The translations under genes were made by a program, and so were the position numbers. A DNA stretch of 64,000 nucleotides from Owenia fusiformis (lineage: Eukaryota > Annelida > Polychaeta > Sabellida > Oweniidae): the NCBI GenBank assembly GCA_903813345.2, contig CAIIXF020000006.1:34137524-34201523 (forward strand). Reading direction: 5' to 3'. The notes beneath the pieces are model-generated. The model worked only from the letters and a program-made list of their open reading frames with translations, was not told the DNA's origin and did no database searches. Below, piece after piece: positions 1 to 12,110 of the stretch (positions are counted from its first letter, which is position 1; every line of letters starts with the position of its first letter).

Positions 1-77
1 CACAATCATTGAGCTGTCCAAATGCTCCGTGGGAAAGCTATTATATCAAAATCCAAATAGCTTTCGCAGGAAGTAAC
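1..77. mobile_element. End of a foldback element (copy of 53197-53272)
   Basis: The first ~75 bases are nearly identical to 53200-53272, which is the right end of the inverted-repeat element at 52669-53272. The window therefore begins inside another copy. The remaining 78-455 holds nothing I recognise apart from presumed FOXRED1 promoter/5' leader. Confidence 0.8.
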
Positions 78-455
78 ATATACAGTACATGTATATGGAC
101 TCCGCAGTTGATTCTATTTCATTTGGGCTTCATCCTTGAAATTGAATAGATTTCTTGGGGCCCAAACTGTAAATTATATTTTGCTTAATATATATATTTC
201 CAGGTCAACTGAGCAGACTTCCAGTCATCTACATCAAGGATCAACGCAACTGGTTTTCCATTCCCCGGCAGAAATATGATAACTTGAACATTTTGATGGT
301 GAATCCTGGCATGGCATTTTGTTGACCAATGTACCTTTATTGACCTCCCCTTACAAAATTACAAGAACAGTGTAAACATTGCTTAGGGCCTAGATTATAA
401 GTATAGATCCTATATTCTAGTCAATCAGAACCAAAGAGTCCATAAGCAATTCACG

Positions 456-3400
456 ATGTCAGGTTCTAAGATACTGCAGAGGCTTGTGACTCCAATAGTC
501 AAACAATCACAATGCGGATATCACCTGTCACGTATCATGTGGGAGAAATCCTCCAATAATGATAATGGAGCCCCCAGCAGTGGGAGTTCAACAAATCTTC
601 CGAGTGGTCCATTGACGAAACCTGAAGTTCCCGCTAAAATCACAGAGAGACTCCCTGCTGGTGGGGAATATAGAAACCCCCTTCCAGTGTTAACTGGGGA
701 TTATAACACTCATTTAATCCCTAATCAGTCAGATTTTCTCATCATTGGTGGTGGCATCATGGGTTCTTCAATAGCATACTGGTTGAAGCAAAGATTCCCT
801 AAAGGATTGTCTGTGACAGTTATTGAACGTGATCCAACAGTGAGTGAAACTTTAAGTAAAATTAATCACCCCTAATTTGAAGAGAATTGGATAGGGCATT
901 TTTAAGAAAACAACATTAATGAATTTGCGAGTTGTTTGTTTTGATATTATTTTTTAATTTATTTATTAATTTTTATTAAATCAAAATACCGTATTGAAGA
1001 TTCCAGGGAAACTTGTGGGAGTCTTTTACAAGTCAGTCTTCCATCAAATTTTTTTAAAATCTCAACCTTTTCAAAACCTATAGCTACAGTACAATATATA
1101 TGATTACAGTAAAACCTTGTACGTTGAAAAACTTATTCTACTTCAAAATAATGTTCTACTTAAAGATGTTAATTTTACATTTAAGTTAATGTAAAAAATG
1201 GGTTGCATTACTAATGCTCCACCTATGGAGGCATTCTACTGACAGACGTTACTGTACCCCAGTGAAATATTTATGTTTTTTCAATTCCAGTATTCAAGGG
1301 CCTCTACAGGTCTCTCTGTAGGGGGGATAAGGCAGCAGTTCTCAGTGAAAGAGAATATACAACTCTCCATGTACAGTGCAGAGTTCCTACGCAACATAAA
1401 AGAGCACCTCAGTGTTTTAGGTATGCTTAGTATTGCTTTAGGATTTACCATCGTTTTAGGTATGCTTAGTATTGCTTTAGGATTTACCATTGTTTTAGGT
1501 ATGCTTAGTATTGCTTTAGGATTTACCATTGTTTTAGGTATGCTTAGTATTGCTTTAGGATTTACCATCGTTTTAGGTATGCTTAGTATTGCTTTAGGAT
1601 TTACCATTGTTTTAGGTATGCTTAGTATTGCTTTAGGATTTACCATCATTTTAGGTATGCTTAGTATTGCTTTAGGATTTACCATTGTTTTAGGTATGCT
1701 TAGTATTGCTTTAGGATTTACCATCGTTTTAGGTATGCTTAGTATTGCTTTAGGATTTACCATTGTTTTAGGTATGCTTAGTATTGCTTTAGGATTTACC
1801 ATTGTTTTAGGTGTATTGTTTTAAGTATTAGCTTGCTCTACAACATACTTTGATATATGTTTGTACTTATACACCCACTTACAAATGGTGTTAAGTGGAA
1901 ATGTTTTGTATGTTCCAATATGTTATATTATGAAATAAACTAAACCAAACTAAATAATGTTCTAAGTTAATGAAAAATACTTGTGAATGTAAAAGGATGT
2001 TTTTATTTCTGAGTTTCAACACTGGCTCAATTTTTCCCAGGGATTTATTTTACATGCAAATGACAAAATAAGACTGTAATCATGGAAAAGTGTGAAATTT
2101 TAATATGAACTATGATTAAATATCAGATATGGACCCCCCAGATGTACAGTTCAGTCCTCAGGGATACCTGTTTCTTGCAACTGCTGATGGTGCACAACAG
2201 CTACATGAAAACCATGAACTACAAAAGTAAGTTTATTTATTATACAGAGGAAGCTTACTCACTCATAATTAGACATTAATCTCAGTTTTAATGTCACCAC
2301 CAGAAGTGGTTATGTCACCACCATAAGTGTGTATGTCACCACCAAAAGTGCTTATGTCACCACCAGAAGTGCTTATGTCACCACCAGAAGTGTTGACATA
2401 CTGTTATATTCTCCAATTTTTGGGGATGGCAGTTGGTGTTCGGTCTCTGTAACAAATATAACAGTTAGTGTTTAGCAGTTGGCATTGGGTGGTTGGCTTT
2501 TGGCATCTGTAACAAATGGTGGGTGGTGACATTTTGCATTTTAATGTCTTGTTGTTGATTCATCATTATTCCTTAGTACTATGATAAATATGAGTAATTA
2601 AATTTTGTTCAGAAACACATTGTTCTCTTGGTTTGATATTCAGGTTTATTACTATTTTTGAAAAACATACATGACATTCAATACAACATGACGCTCTCAA
2701 GAGCATATATGTTGGTTTTAACTGGACAGAAATGGGTCAGTGACGCCGAAAGATAAGACAAATAGAAATGGAGTGAAGAAATACCTGAGAATGACACTGG
2801 CCCAAGTCTGTTAGAAATCATTTCAAAAATGTAAAAAATATTAAAACTTGGGGACAGGGACACAGGGCACGAGAACGGGTAATCGCTGCTTAGTTTATGA
2901 TATATATTTAGTTGATAAGACAAAATGCGGCTGAGTGCAGATTAACATTTTCTGTTTTTAATAGGAGTCTGGGAGCAAAAGTGGAACTTTTGTCAAATGA
3001 AATGCTGAAGAAAAAGTTTCCTTGGATCAATACAGATGGCATAGAGTTAGCAAATTATGGTATGGGATGATTCAACTTTTTGCTTAGTGTTTACATGCAG
3101 ACTCCCTTAACTGCAAACATGCAAACCCCAAGGTGACATTGAGCTATACTTCTATGTTGGCAGTTAGGATGACATTGCCCAAGGACTTTTTAAATATTCT
3201 TGGGTCTTCAGAGAATGGGAGAATCCCCATAGTCTAATTTCTTATAACTTAATAAATTCCCTTGAGTCCTCTTGAGACCTGGAAAGTTGTTTATTGCTAT
3301 CGTAGGGATAGCAGAAAAGGTCCAACCTCCCCATTCCTACTGGTCTTTTTAGTCAGACCTTGTGGGATTTTGGAAGACTGCCCAAGACCACACAAAAGTC

Positions 3401-6400
3401 CCATGAGGTCCTGTCAAAAGATCCTCTTGCAGTCTTTCTTTCGATTTGAAATACGAAAAGGGTAAATTATATCCCTCAGTGTTAACCAGGCTTTATCCTA
3501 ATATTTTTATGTGGGTAGTTTGAGTGACAATGACCTATATTTTCGTGTACAAAGTTTAAGTGACCTTGACCTATGTTTTCAAATGTATTTTCAGGGTATG
3601 AAAATGAAGGTTGGTTTGACCCTTGGTCATTACTAGAAGCATTCAAGCGTAAAGCCATGTCTTTAGGAGTTGAATATAAAAAAGGAGAAGTTGTAGGCTT
3701 TGAAATGAAGAATATGAGAGGAAGAAATCGGGTCACAAACACTATCATACAAGACGATTATATGGACTATGTACTGGTGAGTATTTTGGGTAGAAACATG
3801 ACTCAAAGATGACTCATTAAGATGCTTTGATAGGGGCCATATTTTTAAACCCAGAGTTGAGCAAATGAGCTAAAAAAAGTCATATTGTTGAGTGACCAAA
3901 AAAATACAAAACTTTATTTTTGGATTACTTTCAATAATGTCATTTCAATGCACAATGACTTTGAGATTAAGATCAATAAGTCACTGAGTCATTCATTGCT
4001 CTTATTGTTAAGATTTCGCAATTTTCAATTGGCCACTTGGTCCAGTCATGTTCAATTCAAATTATTTGATGGGTTTAATTTTTTAGTATATTTCCTTACA
4101 TTTATAGCAGTATGTTCGTTTAAGTCATCATGAAACACCTTGACAGATGAAGCTCGAAGATTATTATTTTCAAGGTCAGAGGTGAAGACAAGGAAGTGTA
4201 CCCTGTTAAGACTCCATGTTGCGTCGTGGCTGCAGGGGCATGGTCAGCTGAAATTGCAAGAATGGCAAACATTGGTGTAGACGAGGACCATCCATATTTA
4301 CATGTGCCCCTACCAGTAGAACCGAGGTACAACATTTTGAATACAGGTTCTATTGTTCTGTTGAACCCATTTTCATTATTTGGTGCAAACTTGATACTTA
4401 TTATCCTTCATACTTTACCATCGTTTTGAAAGAGAAACGAATGACTGTTAGCTTCTGACTAGTGATCTTGAGATCATTTTTAATCTTTGGTTCTCAGTCT
4501 TTATGTACAGAAATAAATATTCTTCATGAATAATAGAATATTGTAAATGATCCTTGAAAAAGGCATGATATACGATAATAAAGCTCTAAAGTCACATGAC
4601 CTCAATTGTCTTACATGACAGTCATAATGCTAGTAATACATCAGGCCTGTAGCCAGGATTTGTCAAGGGGGGTTGAGTTTTCAAAAATTTCCAGGGGGGT
4701 TCACAGTGTCCATAAAGTTGTATCCCATCAAATATTCTTTCATAATGTTTTCTAGGAAGCGCTATGTGTATGTTGTAAACTGTCCAAATGGACCAGGTTT
4801 GGAAGCACCTTTTACTATAGACCCACAAGGTGTGTACTTCAGAAGAGAAGGTCTTGGAGGCAACTATGTATGTGGCACTGGGCCTACTGCGGTAAGTACA
4901 GTATTCAATATTATTATACGCCTAGGTGTGTGGTATTGAAAATCATGTAATCTGATTGGTTCACCGCTTCCTTTCTTATTCTTTTCCTTTGAAATGAAAC
5001 AATTGGAGGTTTAAGGCTAATTAGCCAATTGTAATCAAGAATTATCACCATTATGCAAGAAAATATTTTAAAACTAAATAACTTATAATAAGGAGATATC
5101 ACTGTGCTTTGATCGTTCTTAAGTAGTCTTTAAGTACCTCACTCCATTTTTGCTGTTTAACCTTTTCACACCTCAAAAAATATATGATTCTTGTGAGATA
5201 CTAGGGGTAATCTAAAAGTTATAGTCCTCTATCCATAAATCTTTGATCAACCCTCATATATACATATTTCTATGAAATGGGTGTTGGTTAATATGTTTGA
5301 TTGAAAAAATAATAATAATATAATATAATAGATGTACTTTTACATGTAGATTTCAAATATGACATCACTTTGACTGAATTTTGAATAATTAATGATGTCA
5401 GTCAAGATTATTTCTACTTGCATCTAGTCTATTGAAAATGACTGACACAGTGTGGTTTTATTTGACAATTAATATGAAAGATGGCACTGTAGAATAAAAT
5501 TTCAAATGAACTTGCTTTGACTGTCATATTCCATGATATTGAATAATTGAAATTGAATATCAGAAAAGACAGAGGGTTATCCAGGAAATAGAAATAAGAA
5601 AAACTCTTTTTTATTTCATTCAAATTACACTCCCCGAGTAATCGTGTGACCATTACAAAAATTGGCCCATTTAAATGACTTCAGTATATGTTTACCACAG
5701 TGTGTTTGACTGTATTATAAAAACAAAAAAAACAAACTGGAAATTATGGAGATGTTAAAATGTGCACATATTCCCACTACCCCCTGTTCACCAAGATAAT
5801 TATGCACTATGTCCTCACAGAGCCCTGTAGTGATTGACCATGATGGCACATACTTCCGTCCTGAAGGCCCTAGCAGAAACTATATCTGTGGCTCTGCGCC
5901 AGCAAATAAGGTAGCCTTCTAGCATCTGCACTTGTCTTTTCATCATGCTTGCACGCAATAGAGGGTTCGTGTTGAACCAAGGCAAAGTCGTGAACACCTC
6001 CTGTGTGGTATTGGTATTCTCTGAATGCACTGCTCCAATATTCAGATTTAATATCAAATTCCTACAGTTTCAAAGGCTGGTATTTGGACAATAATTCTGA
6101 ATATGTTCTTTACATTGACCAGTTGCATTACTTAAATTCATTAAACATGGTTAGACATCACTGAAATTGTTCAGTCAAATTCCCTCTTTGTTTTTACTGG
6201 AGCTTTTCAGATGCCTTTGGTTTTATCAGTAAGATTTCTTCCTTTTTCAAATAAGATTTCTCACTTTTATTAATGAGATTCCTTGCTTTTACAATATTGT
6301 TGTTTCTTGCTTTTATCGATAAGATTCCTTGCACTTATCAAAAATGTTCCTTTAACAATAAGACTCCTTGTTTTTATTCCAGGATTCCTTGCTTTTATCT

Positions 6401-8314
6401 ATAAGATTCCTTGCTTTTATCAATAAGATTCATTGCTTCTGTTAATATAAAGTCCTTGCTTTTACAAATAAGATTTCTCACTTCTACTTGTAAGATTCCT
6501 TGCTTTCAATAAGATTCCTTGCTTTTATTAATGAGATTCTTGCTTTTACAATATTGTTGTTTCTTGCTTTTATCAATAAGATTCCTTGCTTTAACAAAAA
6601 TTTTCCCTACTTTTATAAATAACTTTCTTTGCAAGTAAGTAAGGGTTGATGCCTTTGCAAATAAGATTCCTTGATGTTTGAACATACTGTGTCCAGTGGA
6701 TTTGAGGTCAATTGGCTTCCACATTCATCTTACTTTCACATTTCCTGGGGAATCATTTGAGGGAATTGATTTCAGAATTTTAGGGATGCTTTTATGTATA
6801 AATATCTAGAACTGATTAAATTTTAGGCATGCTGGGTATATTTATATTTCAAGGCTGCCATTTTGGATTTTCTGTCCTGAAAACTTATTTTAAAAGTCTT
6901 GTCTACTTGTTTCCAGCCAAACTGTTTGATAGATTAATCTGAATTTTTAAGGATGTTTCTTGATAAAGAGTTTAAAACTAATTAGTTTTTGGGCTTTTTG
7001 GTAAATGTACTGTTTGGGATTTTCCATCCTAAAAGTTGTCTCCACATTTCAAGCAAAACCAAAAAAGTTGAGAACTGATGATTTTTTGGGGATTCTGGGT
7101 AATTGTTAATTGATAATATACTTGTATTAGCTACATGTTCCTGTCTTAGTATTGGTATTAGACCTCTCTTTAAGAATAAACTGCCCATGTCATCTGTTAC
7201 GTAGTTTTCTGTCCAAGGATAATATATGTAGTTAATATACAACTATTATTACAATTGTACAACTGTTTATATCACTGTTAACTTACTATATATAGCACAC
7301 AATTATTTTTATTTGTTTTGAAAGGAGCAGGGAAGGTATCGCAACAGATTTCAGACAGTCATTTGTTGGATTTTGGCTATTTTCTGAGGAATAGAAGCAT
7401 ATGTTAGGCCAATGCAACTCCAGGACAACCACTTATAGAGATGATAAAATAATTTGGACTTCGAGACAGGGAAATATACACATGCAGAGGGATAAAAGTT
7501 GAATCATGTATTTTATGATTTTTGGGGTTCAAATTATTTTTGATTTCCATTCCAGGCGGAGGAACCAAGCATTGAAAACCTGGATGTGGATTATAATTTC
7601 TTTGATGAGAAAGTCTGGCCAAGTTTGGCGCATAGGATACCAGCCTTTGAAAGTCTTAAGGTAACAATGCTGACATTTTAAAATGAAATAAGAACATATA
7701 ATGTCAATATGAGCGTGTCGTAAGGACCATTGCTTAATAGTCAAAATTGAATGATGGACCAGTTGTCTTCCTACGTATGCTGAAAAATCAGTTGGCCCAC
7801 AATGAAGCCAACTGGCTCTGGACTTTGGTCGCAGCCTGTACATCGCAGAATTCTTGTTGTGAACATCCTTGCATATTCTTGTTTTTAATGCCCTATTTAC
7901 TCTTGTTTTTAATGCCCTATTTACTCTTGTTTTTAATGCCCTATTTATTCTTGTTTTTAATGCCCTATTTATTCTTGTTTTTAATGCCCTATTTATTCTT
8001 GTTTTTAATGCCCAATTTATTCTTGTTTTTAATGACCTACAAATTCTTGTTTCCAGGTAAAAAATGCTTGGGCTGGTTACTATGACTACAATTACACTGA
8101 TCAAAACCTCATCATCGGAAATCACCCTCATCACAGAAACATTGTGTTTGTAACAGGATGTAGTGGGCATGGTATCCAACATGGCCCTGCCATTGGTCGA
8201 GCTGTGATGGAGTACCTTTTAGATGGAGACTTCAAGACAATAGATCTGTCTCGTTTTAGCTTTGATCGATTTTTTGCTGAAGATGAACTGATTTTCGAAA
8301 AAAATGTGGTTTAA
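456..8314 (+). CDS. FOXRED1: FOXRED1-like FAD-dependent oxidoreductase, mitochondrial (9 exons plus one extra exon)
   Basis: In vertebrates FOXRED1 is a mitochondrial FAD protein needed for assembly of respiratory complex I. Proposed coding exons: 456-839, 1291-1420, 2127-2226, 2965-3059, 3595-3776, 4175-4326, 4756-4891, (5821-5910), 7556-7660, 8057-8314. All junctions are GT/AG and the phases agree. Without the extra exon the product is 513 residues (human 486); with it, 543. The N-terminus is basic and hydroxylated without early acidic residues, like a mitochondrial presequence. The FAD-binding motif GGGIMGSS starts at residue 98. Family signatures follow: [15 protein letters not shown] in exon 2, EGWFDPW in exon 5, AAGAWSA in exon 6, VEPRKRYVYV across exons 6/7, [11 protein letters not shown] in exon 7, and AGYYDYN and GCSGHG in exon 9. 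The start is the first in-frame ATG before the presequence. Introns are full of repeats, and two tandem arrays touch splice sites (see separate entries). Identification is firm; exact isoforms are inferred. Confidence 0.93.
1421..1810 (+). repeat. 39-bp minisatellite, exactly 10 copies, starting at the FOXRED1 exon 2 donor
   Basis: Ten consecutive 39-bp units, almost identical (variants only at the CATCG/CATTG/CATCA position). Each unit begins GTATGCTTAG and ends with TTTTAG, so each junction recreates the exon-intron border TTTTAG|GTATGC found at 1415-1426. As 39 = 13 codons, the exon 2 frame stays open through the array (hydrophobic 13-residue unit [13 protein letters not shown]) and ends at the TAA at 1822. 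The antisense frame is open too. The array lies in intron 1-2 side DNA immediately after exon 2 and is probably intronic. Confidence 0.95.
2293..2397. repeat. 21-bp tandem repeat, about 5 copies, FOXRED1 intron 3
   Basis: Units of the form ATGTCACCACCAGAAGTGCTT repeat about five times with point changes. Located between FOXRED1 exons 3 and 4. No coding meaning is apparent. Confidence 0.85.
5821..5910 (+). CDS. FOXRED1: Extra in-phase FOXRED1 exon duplicating the end of exon 7
   Basis: This 90-bp segment has an AG acceptor (gtcctcacag) and a GT donor, with a reading frame that is phase 0 at both ends. It encodes 30 residues with the pattern [17 protein letters not shown]. That is clearly related to the last part of exon 7 ([19 protein letters not shown], 4810-4880). 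Orthologues have this block once. Exon 7 starts in phase 2, so this exon cannot replace exon 7 in frame; it can only be added between exons 7 and 8. Splicing exon 6 directly to it gives a stop after two codons. Inclusion would double a FAD/substrate-side loop. Whether it is used, optional or decaying cannot be seen here. Confidence 0.65.
6215..6680. repeat. Degenerate ~22-bp tandem repeat in FOXRED1 intron
   Basis: Repeated variants of AATAAGATTCCTTGCTTTTA occur roughly twenty times. A longer block is present twice (about 6272-6330 and 6528-6592, both containing CTTTTACAATATTGTTGTTT), showing a secondary larger duplication. Lies between the extra exon and exon 8. Confidence 0.75.
6740..7110. 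repeat. Degenerate copies of the ~180-bp repeat also found at 26.4-27.6 kb
   Basis: About two diverged units share the phrases GCCATTTTGGATTTTCTGTC, AAGTCTTGTCTAC and ATCTAGAACTGATTA with the array at 26380-27640 inside the GHDC intron. This marks a dispersed repeat family in FOXRED1 intron DNA. Confidence 0.65.
7872..8056. repeat. 24-bp minisatellite (7 copies) ending in the FOXRED1 last-exon acceptor
   Basis: Seven 24-bp units (TCTTGTTTTTAATGCCCTAT core) run directly into exon 9. The last, truncated unit is ATTCTTGTTTCCAG, which is the polypyrimidine tract and AG of the acceptor at 8055-8056. The pyrimidine tract is thus the repeat's own sequence, repeated upstream without the AG. Both strands are open for over 100 codons because 24 is a multiple of 3; these ORFs are not judged coding. 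Confidence 0.9.
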
Positions 8315-8532
8315 TTACTTGATATATCTCATATGAGATATATAGAGATACGTATCTGATGTATCAGGGAGACTGTGATACCAAAAATACAACTGTGCTG
8401 AAGATTTTACCAATGAAGATCAAGTAGAACTCATTAATTTGAAAGCAAAAATAGATAATAGAGCATTGCTGTTAGCTCAAAGATAAGGAATCCACATCAT
8501 CATGATTTTGTGACCAGCTTTTGCAAAGGATA

Positions 8533-9227
8533 GGTATCGATATGGAGAACTGAATTCAACAATGTTTTTCTCTTAAACCAATCATTGAAAACATTCTGTA
8601 AAAAACATGGTATTTGATGTAATGTTGACTGATTGACAACAATTTAATGCGAAAATTATTTAGAAATATTTTATATAACTGTTTTTGTTAACATTTTTTG
8701 TTTTTTAGTGCAATTGTTTTTGCTCCTTTCTACCAATTCTTGAGAATGAAATAAAATGTCTTTCCGAACCTTGTTGGAACAAAATAGCATATACAACATG
8801 TTTTTAGACCTCTCAATATTAAAGTTATACAAAGGAATTTTTGGTTGATTTTAAAAAAGTATTCAAAAAATTAAAACAAAATCCCCCCAAAATAGATAAA
8901 AATCAAAAAAAAACTTTTATTTCATTAACAAGATACTTTTTTAAAATCAACCAAAATCTCCTTTGTACAATTGCAATATTATGTCGTTTTGTTCCAATGA
9001 GGTTCGGAAAGATGTTTCATTTCACTCTCGAAACATGATACCAAGAACAAAACAAGTGTTTGATGTGTTTTTAAAACAGTATAGATGAAAGTATGTATAT
9101 CTATTTCGAATCATATTGTTTCCATTCAAAAGATGGCCATTAAATTGACAATTTGTAAGATTTTCAGAAATTTTTGATGACTGGTTTAAGAGAAACGTGT
9201 GTTCAAAAAGTTCGCCATATCAATACC
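8533..9227. mobile_element. Foldback DNA transposon, family A, 695 bp
   Basis: The ends are inverted: GGTATCGATATGGAGAACT on the left and a right end whose complement starts GGTATTGATATGGCGAACT. Both arms continue as inverted copies (TCTCTTAAACCA; ATGTCTTTCCGAACC against GGTTCGGAAAGATG; TGGTTGATTTTAAAAAAGTA against its complement near 8931-8950), so the whole unit is one long palindrome. It lies just after FOXRED1. The AATAAA at about 8750, within the element, may serve FOXRED1 polyadenylation. No clear target duplication is seen. Confidence 0.85.
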
Positions 9228-10019
9228 CATTCTTTATGCCTCCTTTGTCAACCTGAATTAAGCACACACTGTATTGATACTGTAGTTACACATAATTTGA
9301 GGCTACTAAATTCGGCGAATTTGCTCAATTTCAAATATTGGCGGCTATTCAATTTGGTGGATTGGGGACATTTTGACAAAATTTGGGGAAAATGAGGCTC
9401 AGAAGTGCACTGCATGAACTGTAATTTCCCCAGGGACTTCCTAAATACATCTGAAAATTGGCAGATTTTTAGTTTGGCGGATTTTTTCAATCCCCCATCT
9501 GTCAAATTAAAACGGTAGCCAAATTAAGAGTATCTAAGGTATCGTAAATATGGATATGTTTTGAGGGAAGTGACAATTTTGTTGATATTATATAAATGGT
9601 GCTTTAACAATATAAACGCACAAATGACACATTACTAATCACTAAAGAATTCATTCAATTTGTTTACACTATTTGAAATGATCTTGCTATAACCTATTTG
9701 TTATTGTAATTTTTTACGTACTCTTATGATATTATGTACTGTATGTACAGTATTTGTTTTAATTAGACTTATACAAAATACCAATGTTATTGAAATCTCA
9801 GAATGTAGCTTTGTGGTCTAATAAATACTTTTTTACATTCATGCATCATTTCTAGACTAGTTCATTTATTCAAATGTAAATCAGTCTGAGGTAATTCTTT
9901 CTTTTTGATCCATACTTGATAATAATATTTTACAGGATATAGCTGTCTAAGACTTGGTTTTTTGTCGCTAAGAAGAATTAGAGACATACTTATCTCATAC
10001 CAAGACCATCTCTTCATAG

Positions 10020-10082
10020 GTAGTGGAAAGTTCTCCATTATACTCTATCTATTTTAGAGTATCATGGAGAACTTCCCACTAC
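10020..10082. repeat. Perfect-looking 28-bp hairpin with 7-nt loop
   Basis: Arms 10020-10047 and 10055-10082 pair with only two mismatches around a 7-nt loop. The size suits either a tiny inverted-repeat relic or a pre-miRNA-like foldback. Nothing in the sequence shows that it is transcribed. Confidence 0.8.
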
Positions 10083-11083
10083 TGTATCCATGCATCTCTT
10101 AGAATCAATAAGATGTTCTTGTTACGATATAAGTGACATACCCCTTTACTTTTGTATACTTGTGCAGAACCCTTTTTCCCAAATCTCGAGAGATTACTGA
10201 GTGTAGACGACAACCTTTATGTGTTTGCACTTAATATACAAACTTTGAAACACTATATTTGATAGAGGAACAGATATATCTTGTGAAAGGTACACTTATA
10301 AACTCCCCTAAGATATTCAAGACATCAAAGTATATCAAGGGCTGCTGATTTCTTTGGAGCTTCAAACTGATTTGCTGTATTAGACTGTTATCCAAAAATA
10401 AATGATTTTGGCAGTTTAATGAGTGTTTAATTATAAAGAAGGCCTACTTAAAAAAACCAGTACCACCGCAGGTTTGAAATACCCCTTCTTTACAGTTGTT
10501 TTTGCATTGCAGGCCGTCCAACTGTCCCGCAATTGCGTATTTGTTACGCATTTGCTGGAAAATTTGAAGTCACGCCATTTATTTTTGAAAAAAATTAATA
10601 AATATTTAAAATAAGTCAAATAAAGCCAAAACAGTTTAGAATTATGTCAATTAAATTTTAAGGCATATTTAAAATTCTGTCCGGTGTATGAAAATGAAAA
10701 GGTGTGTCCAATCCCAATTTGCGAACATTTGAGGTGTTCAAAATTTGGTTACATGCAATATATTTTGAACCAAGGTGCTCAAAATGTGGACCAAGGTGTT
10801 CTGCATTGGGCCAAGGGGTCCAAAATTTGAAGAAAGGTGGTGTTCAACATTTGTAAGTCACTCATGTTAGGTGTTCCCAAGTTGACAGGCCTGGTATTGT
10901 CATGTTTATGAAATGTGCTTACAACGTATATATCTTGTTTTAATTGATGGAGCTGGTGTTTTGAGAATTTGAAGTAAAATGAGTTTATTCCAATTAAACA
11001 TTTACTTACCAGCTATATGTCAGAACTCATGTATGAAACAATATTTTTCCTTCTCACATAAACTTTCTTCCTTCAATATTCAG

Positions 11084-11170
11084 TCCAATATATTTTGCGT
11101 AATTATTACACTTTTGTAACCATTTGCAATAACTTCCGAGGTGGTGATATGTTGTCATGTTATTGCCTTG
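11084..11170 (+). other. Exon-like segment encoding a TICNN-LSC-CL motif
   Basis: An acceptor (AATATTCAG, ends 11083) and a donor (CTT|GTAAGT) frame an open reading segment containing TICNNFRGGDMLSCYCL. The same pattern (TICNNLLSGNILSCNCL) occurs on the minus strand at 63210-63390, with the same acceptor phase. About 60 bp are similar at DNA level too. I do not recognise the family. It may be a paralogous exon or a repeat. Confidence 0.3.
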
Positions 11171-11517
11171 TAAGTAGCATGGACAAAATATTCATACATC
11201 ATCAGTCCCCATCAGTCTATGGCAGTCTAATAGTAATAAGTAACAAACAGATTTCCTTTTTGAAAAAAGTCTTTAATTTCCAGAACAATGTTTGTTTGGC
11301 ATAAGTAGTACATACGAGTTGATGAATTAAAATTGAACAATAATTGATTTCATGAATCTACATTTGTATGTATAAATCATTCAATTAATTTAATTAATTT
11401 GATCTATGTTCATCTCAAAACGCTAGCCTGTAATGCACATTGCACTGGGCAGCAACCTATGTAATTTTTTACTGCAATATAATTGAAATAAATGTATAAT
11501 GAACTGAACTTATATAT

Positions 11518-11695
11518 TCAAGAGATTCCAAAACATGTCACTTTAAATTCGGGGAATCCTAAAAACATTCAGTATCACTTTAAATTCAAGGAATCCTACA
11601 AAATTCAGTGTCACTGTAAATTCAAGGAATCCTAAAAACATACAGTGTCACTTTAAAGTCAAGAAATCCTAAAAACATAGTGTCACTTTAAATCC
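11518..11695. repeat. ~38-bp tandem repeat, 4-5 degenerate copies
   Basis: Units contain TCACTTTAAATTCAAGGAAT followed by CCTAAAAACATTCAGTG, with small indels between copies. Intergenic. Confidence 0.8.
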
Positions 11696-12110
11696 AATAT
11701 TTGCCTTGAGTTTAATAGTTCAACACACAGAAGATGCCTGACATATACACTTAATATATTAAATTTACAAGTAAAGAGATATTTGATTAAGTATAATTAA
11801 TCTATTTGATTGAATGTAATAAGAGAGTGTATTCACGAGAAAAGAGAGATATTAAAATTACACGTGTTTGGTACTAATATGTGTGTATAGTAACACTGAA
11901 TTGTAAACACTTTTCAGTGCCGCTTTATCAATATCCCATTCACACTGGCATCCACTGTCTGTAACAATTGTAACACTTTTGTAAATGTAACCTAGTGGGG
12001 ACATTTTGTCAAATTGATGCCTTTGTGGATTAGTTAGTCATAGTTGTTGAAACTTTGGGTTAGAACTAGTTTTCCATAAATTCATATAACATAACATTTT
12101 CCACCAACTT

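Larger units (their letters stand above)
8315..12110. other. Intergenic, no confident gene
   Basis: Apart from the FOXRED1 3' leader region, the foldback element at 8533-9227, the hairpin at 10020-10082, an exon-like segment at 11084-11170 and the tandem repeat at 11518-11695, I see no supported gene. Short ORFs here have no recognisable similarity. Confidence 0.6.

Noticed and set aside
1281-1802. Minus-strand ORF of 173 codons repeating [13 protein letters not shown]
   Set aside because: It is the antisense reading of the 39-bp minisatellite; a 39-bp stop-free unit is open by arithmetic on both strands.
7529-8182. Minus-strand ORF of 217 codons over FOXRED1 exons 8-9
   Set aside because: Shadow of the 24-bp array and of the real plus-strand exons, which match FOXRED1.
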